Of a stretch of 33,216 bases of DNA, positions 30,196-33,216 are shown piece by piece. The DNA is from Bacilli bacterium. Its GTDB lineage: Bacteria > Bacillota_I > Bacilli_A > RF39 > UBA660. The position numbers and the translations under genes are program-made. The notes under the pieces were generated by a model. It made no database searches. It was not told the DNA's origin and saw nothing but the letters and a program-made list of their open reading frames with translations. Each line of letters opens with the position of its first letter. Position 1 is the first letter of the stretch. The stretch covers positions 1 through 33,216 of the forward strand of contig JAGCSA010000057.1 of NCBI GenBank assembly GCA_017964405.1, written 5' to 3'.

Positions 30196-31203
30196 ATGGA
30201 AGAAAAGAAAAATTTAGAATCATTTGAAATTGTAGAAGAAGAAACAGAAAAAGAACCTCAAGAAATCATTACGATTTATAGAGATATTGATGATTTAGGA
30301 AGAACCTTTGTAACAAAAGAAGTATTAGAAAAATTCCATATCACAATTCCAGCATATAAAATAGAATTAGATGATGGAACAGAAATCTATGAAATTTCTC
30401 CAACAGTTGCGATTTACATTATTGATCATTCTAATAATACCTTTGCTCCTTATACCATTCAATATCAAGGATTTGACTTTGAAAATGAATTAGAAGATGA
30501 AAAAGAAGGTACAGAAAATAATGAATTAGAAGAAATTCAAATCTTTAGAGATATAGATGATTCAGGAAGAGCCTTTGTAACAGAAGATGTATTAAAACGT
30601 TTTCATATTACAAATCCAAGATTAAAAGTATTTTTATCTAGTATGGTAGTATATGAAATTGATACAGCACAAGCTATTAATATTATTAATAATTGTGATA
30701 ATGCATATGCTCCTTATAAAATAAGATATGTAAGTATTCAATTTGGAAAAGAGCCAGAGAAAAAAGAAGTTCCAGAAGAACCAATCAAAAAAGAAGTACA
30801 GGAAGAAAGAGAGTATATTCCAGGAACCGATTATAGAAAACCACGTGTAAGAAAACCACATGAGTCAGATGATCATTATGTAGCTTACCTAGAAGGTTAT
30901 TATGATAGTATTTTCCATCATGAAGAAATTGCAACAGACTATTATGATGTAAAATTAGCATCTGAAAGAAAGAGACCAAGAGAAAGAGGAGTCTATGAAA
31001 CAGATGAAGACTATGTTCGTTATTTAAGAGATTTTTATAATCGAATCATTAAACCAGAAGTGCAAGAAAGATTGAATTCTAAAAAAATATTAAAACAAAG
31101 AGATAGAAGACCAGATGAAACAGATGAAGACTATATTCGTTATCTATCTATGTTCTATGGAACTCCTGAGGTTCCAAAAGAAGAAGTTCATCACACAAAA
31201 TAA
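30196..31203 (+). CDS. Unrecognised cytoplasmic protein with two kinds of internal repeats
   Basis: Family not recognised. The 335-residue protein has no signal peptide or membrane helix. Two copies of a roughly 73-residue unit lie at about 23-95 and 113-185, each with I-x-R-D-I-D-D-x-G-R-x-F-V-T-x-x-V-L-x-x-F-H-I-T and ending A-P-Y-x-I-x-Y. After an acidic/basic linker (about 190-210) come three copies of a roughly 20-residue motif, R/K-x-P-x-E-S/T-D-D/E-x-Y-x-x-Y-L-x-x-x-Y (HESDDHYVAYLEGYY, YETDEDYVRYLRDFY, DETDEDYIRYLSMFY). The last two are also similar in DNA (gaaacagatgaagactat in both), so that duplication is recent. The start is ATG 30196 with GGAGGAG upstream; ATG 30187 overlaps the ribosome site. 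Repeats suggest binding to an ordered partner; that is inference. Confidence 0.85.
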   Translation: MEEKKNLESFEIVEEETEKEPQEIITIYRDIDDLGRTFVTKEVLEKFHITIPAYKIELDDGTEIYEISPTVAIYIIDHSNNTFAPYTIQYQGFDFENELEDEKEGTENNELEEIQIFRDIDDSGRAFVTEDVLKRFHITNPRLKVFLSSMVVYEIDTAQAINIINNCDNAYAPYKIRYVSIQFGKEPEKKEVPEEPIKKEVQEEREYIPGTDYRKPRVRKPHESDDHYVAYLEGYYDSIFHHEEIATDYYDVKLASERKRPRERGVYETDEDYVRYLRDFYNRIIKPEVQERLNSKKILKQRDRRPDETDEDYIRYLSMFYGTPEVPKEEVHHTK

Positions 31204-31227
31204 CCTGCTTTTTCCAAAAACAAATAG

Positions 31228-31233
31228 TATAAT
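31228..31233 (+). promoter_or_regulatory. -10 element of rpsO
   Basis: TATAAT at 31228-31233. No good -35 at 16-18 bases. The transcript would start near 31240 and carry a leader of about 75 bases, long for this window. Confidence 0.55.
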
Positions 31234-31239
31234 ACAAGT

Positions 31240-31314
31240 ACTTACCGATTCTTGGTTTAAAGAATTTCCGACTTTATACTAAGTTTTGGTGAATGAAAAA
31301 GAAAGGAAGTGTGA
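31240..31314 (+). promoter_or_regulatory. rpsO leader, possible S15 autoregulatory site
   Basis: The leader has two short hairpins: ATTCTT (31248-31253) with AAGAAT (31260-31265), and ACTT-TATACT-AAGT (about 31271-31284), followed by GTTTTGGTGAATG. S15 is known to repress its own mRNA through folded leaders in several Bacilli. The unusual length compared with other leaders here supports a control role, but I cannot match it to a specific published fold. Confidence 0.4.
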
Positions 31315-31317
31315 ATG

Positions 31318-31587
31318 ATGGCTTTAACAAAAGAAGAAAAAGCAAAGATCATTAAAGAATTCGCAAAGAATGAAAATGATACAGGTTCTGCAGAAGTACA
31401 AATCGCAATTCTATCAAAAGAAATCGATGACTTAACAGAACACTTAAAGACACATACTCACGATTATCATTCTCGTAGAGGATTATTAAAGAAAGTAGGA
31501 CAACGTAGAAATATGTTACAATACTTAGCAAAGAGAGATCTTCCAAGTTATCGTGAAGTAATTAAAAAATTAGGTATAAGAAAGTAG
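31318..31587 (+). CDS. rpsO: 30S ribosomal protein S15
   Basis: Binds 16S rRNA at the central three-way junction and starts platform assembly. The 89-residue protein has the standard S15 sequence: [46 protein letters not shown], and LVKK-like [27 protein letters not shown]. Two ATG codons are adjacent (31315 and 31318); the second gives the usual M-A-L-T start and is better spaced from AAGGAAG. It is followed by a strong hairpin and then pnp, the normal order. Confidence 0.98.
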   Translation: MALTKEEKAKIIKEFAKNENDTGSAEVQIAILSKEIDDLTEHLKTHTHDYHSRRGLLKKVGQRRNMLQYLAKRDLPSYREVIKKLGIRK

Positions 31588-31614
31588 ACACATTTTTTAG
31601 TGTCTATTTTTTTT
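31585..31614 (+). terminator. rpsO-pnp intergenic terminator/attenuator
   Basis: Stem TAGACAC (31585-31591), loop ATTTTTTA, GTGTCTA (31600-31606), then eight T. It overlaps the rpsO stop. No new promoter is visible before pnp, so pnp expression probably depends on readthrough. Confidence 0.85.
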
Positions 31615-31632
31615 CAAAGAAAAGAGGTATGT

Positions 31633-33216
31633 ATGAAGAAAAAAGTATATGAATTAAATTTCCATGGAAGAAAAATTGTAGTAGAACACGGAGAATTAGC
31701 AAAACAAGCAGATGGAGCAGTATTAGTTCGTTATAATGATACCGTTATTTTAACAGCAGCTGTTGTATCAAAAACCGTAAATCTATTATCAGATTTCTTC
31801 CCACTAACAGTTAATTATCAAGAAAAATTATATTCTGTTGGTAAAATCCCAGGTGGATTTATTAAAAGAGAAGGTAGACCAAGTGAAGCAGCAACACTAG
31901 CTGCCAGAATGATTGATAGACCAATGCGTCCATTATTCCCAGAAGGATTTAAAAATGAAGTACAAATCATTTCAACTGTTTTATCAGTAGATCAAGATTG
32001 TTCCCCTGAATTAACAGCCATGTTAGCTTCTTCCTTAGCAGTATCAATTTCTAAGATACCATTTAATGGGCCAATTGCTGGTGTAAAAGTAGGGAGAGTA
32101 AACGGAGAGTTTATTATTAACCCAACCCCAGATGAATGTGAAGTATCTGAATTAGAGTTAACAGTAGCAGGAACAAAAGAAGCAATCAACATGGTAGAGT
32201 CAAGTGCAAAACAAGTATCAGAAGATGTTATGTTAGAAGCTCTAATGTTTGGACATGAAGCCATTAAAGAATTAATCGCTTTCCAAGAAGAAATTATTGA
32301 GGATATTGGAGAAGAGAAGATGGAATATGAAACTCTAACTCCAGAACCTGAATTAGTTGAAAGAATTTCTGAATTAGTAACAAAGAAGATGGATAAAGCT
32401 TTAAGAATTAAAGATAAATTAGAGAAGTATGCAGCAATCGATGCCATTAAAGAAGAAATGAATGAACTATTTACACAAGAAAATGAAGACTCTATGAAAG
32501 AAGAAGAGTTAAAAGAATTATTAGTAAAAGTGCAAATGGTTGTATCTGATATTGAATATGAACTATTCAGAAGTATCGTTGTAAAAGAAGGAAAAAGAGC
32601 AGATGGTAGAAAGATGGATGAAATTAGACCATTATCTACCGATATTGATCTATTACCAAGAACGCATGGATCTGCTTTATTCACTCGTGGAGAAACACAA
32701 GCTCTATCTGTAACAACCCTAGGAGCTTTAAATGAACATCAAATTATTGATGGTTTAGGATTAGAAGATCAAAAGAGATTTATGTTACACTATAACTTCC
32801 CTCAATTCTCTGTAGGAGAAACAGGAAGATATGGATCTCCTGGTAGACGTGAAATTGGACATGGAGCTTTAGGAGAAAAAGCACTAGCACAAGTAATTCC
32901 ATCTGAAGAAGAATTCCCATATACCATCAGAGTTGTATCAGAAATTCTAGAGTCAAATGGATCAAGTTCTCAAGCAAGTATTTGTGCAGGATGTATGTCT
33001 TTAATGGCTGCCGGTGTTCCAATTAAAGCACCAGTTGCTGGAATCGCAATGGGATTAATTACGCATGAAGATGATTATACAATTTTAACAGACATTCAAG
33101 GTATGGAAGATCACTTGGGTGACATGGACTTTAAAGTAGCTGGAACAAAGAATGGTATATGTGCACTTCAAATGGATATAAAAATTAAAGGTATAACTAA
33201 AGAAATTTTAAAAGAA
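31633..33216 (+). CDS. pnp: Polynucleotide phosphorylase, 3' end cut off by the window
   Basis: Phosphorolytic 3'-5' exoribonuclease, a main RNA decay enzyme. The frame is open from ATG 31633 (AAAGAGG upstream) to the last base, giving 528 of the roughly 700 residues. Visible are the first RNase PH domain ([55 protein letters not shown]), the helical linker (about 225-300) and the second RNase PH core ([74 protein letters not shown]). The Asp pair D-H-L-G-D-M-D-F at the phosphate/metal site is intact. The KH and S1 domains should lie beyond the window. It is separated from rpsO by an attenuator-like hairpin. Confidence 0.97.
   Translation, partial: MKKKVYELNFHGRKIVVEHGELAKQADGAVLVRYNDTVILTAAVVSKTVNLLSDFFPLTVNYQEKLYSVGKIPGGFIKREGRPSEAATLAARMIDRPMRPLFPEGFKNEVQIISTVLSVDQDCSPELTAMLASSLAVSISKIPFNGPIAGVKVGRVNGEFIINPTPDECEVSELELTVAGTKEAINMVESSAKQVSEDVMLEALMFGHEAIKELIAFQEEIIEDIGEEKMEYETLTPEPELVERISELVTKKMDKALRIKDKLEKYAAIDAIKEEMNELFTQENEDSMKEEELKELLVKVQMVVSDIEYELFRSIVVKEGKRADGRKMDEIRPLSTDIDLLPRTHGSALFTRGETQALSVTTLGALNEHQIIDGLGLEDQKRFMLHYNFPQFSVGETGRYGSPGRREIGHGALGEKALAQVIPSEEEFPYTIRVVSEILESNGSSSQASICAGCMSLMAAGVPIKAPVAGIAMGLITHEDDYTILTDIQGMEDHLGDMDFKVAGTKNGICALQMDIKIKGITKEILKE

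Noticed and set aside
31992-32684. Long open frame (230 codons) on the minus strand opposite pnp.
   Set aside because: It is fully inside the well-conserved pnp coding region, has a Ser-rich low-complexity translation and no ribosome site; it is a by-product of pnp codon bias.
1-33216. tRNA, rRNA, CRISPR, transposase, attachment site or replication origin.
   Set aside because: No cloverleaf, rRNA-like block, regularly spaced direct repeats, DDE or recombinase ORF, or DnaA-box cluster was seen; all gaps are short and hold only promoters, hairpins or leaders.

Overview
The window is AT-rich bacterial chromosome, almost fully coding, with A/T-rich codon choice (AGA for Arg), strong Shine-Dalgarno sites and U-tailed hairpin terminators. 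PolC, the rpsU-yqeY and ybeY-dgkA-cdd-era-recO blocks, the nusA-infB block, a VanZ protein, a lipoprotein, LysM and sortase-like motifs point to a Gram-positive of the Bacilli side of the Firmicutes, probably an uncultured gut lineage near Erysipelotrichales/RF39 (lineage is inference). TGA is a normal stop here (dgkA, cdd and ylxR end with it), so the Mycoplasma code is excluded.

Layout. 1-4343: rpsU, yqeY, then a tightly packed vanZ-like/ybeY/dgkA/cdd/era/recO operon. 4377-6994: a membrane-anchored PTS IIB-like protein without the catalytic Cys, then a tandem pair of exported proteins with SipW-type signal peptides, the second broken by one TAA codon. 7028-9932: rluB, a minus-strand ferredoxin and two unrecognised proteins. 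9956-14581: polC. 14701-18022: two tandem paralogues that look like two exported modules joined head to tail through an internal sortase-B-type sorting signal and an internal signal peptide. 18092-22252: a bactofilin-like membrane protein, truB, a minus-strand transglutaminase-like protein and a degenerate J-domain/LysM membrane protein. 22282-27599: the transcription/translation operon with a leader hairpin, a one-domain RimP, nusA, ylxR, infB, an unknown ORF, rbfA and a VUT-like membrane protein. 27587-30037: a minus-strand cassette of a CPBP membrane protease, a two-TM/C39-like cysteine peptidase fusion and a lipoprotein. 30196-31203: a protein of internal repeats. 31228-33216: rpsO and the start of pnp, cut by the window edge.

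The backbone is the conserved polC-rimP-nusA-ylxR-infB-rbfA-(truB)-rpsO-pnp neighbourhood of Bacilli, opened at two places (14.7-22.2 kb and 27.0-31.2 kb) by cell-envelope genes. Housekeeping genes serve replication (polC), ribosome and tRNA maturation (rimP, rbfA, truB, rluB, ybeY, era), initiation (infB), transcription (nusA) and RNA decay (pnp). The inserted genes are nearly all exported or membrane proteins. The most promising candidates for undescribed biology are the two polyprotein-like surface proteins and the minus-strand protease/lipoprotein cassette. No tRNA, rRNA, CRISPR array, transposase or insertion sequence was seen, and no gene-free stretch exceeds about 150 bases.
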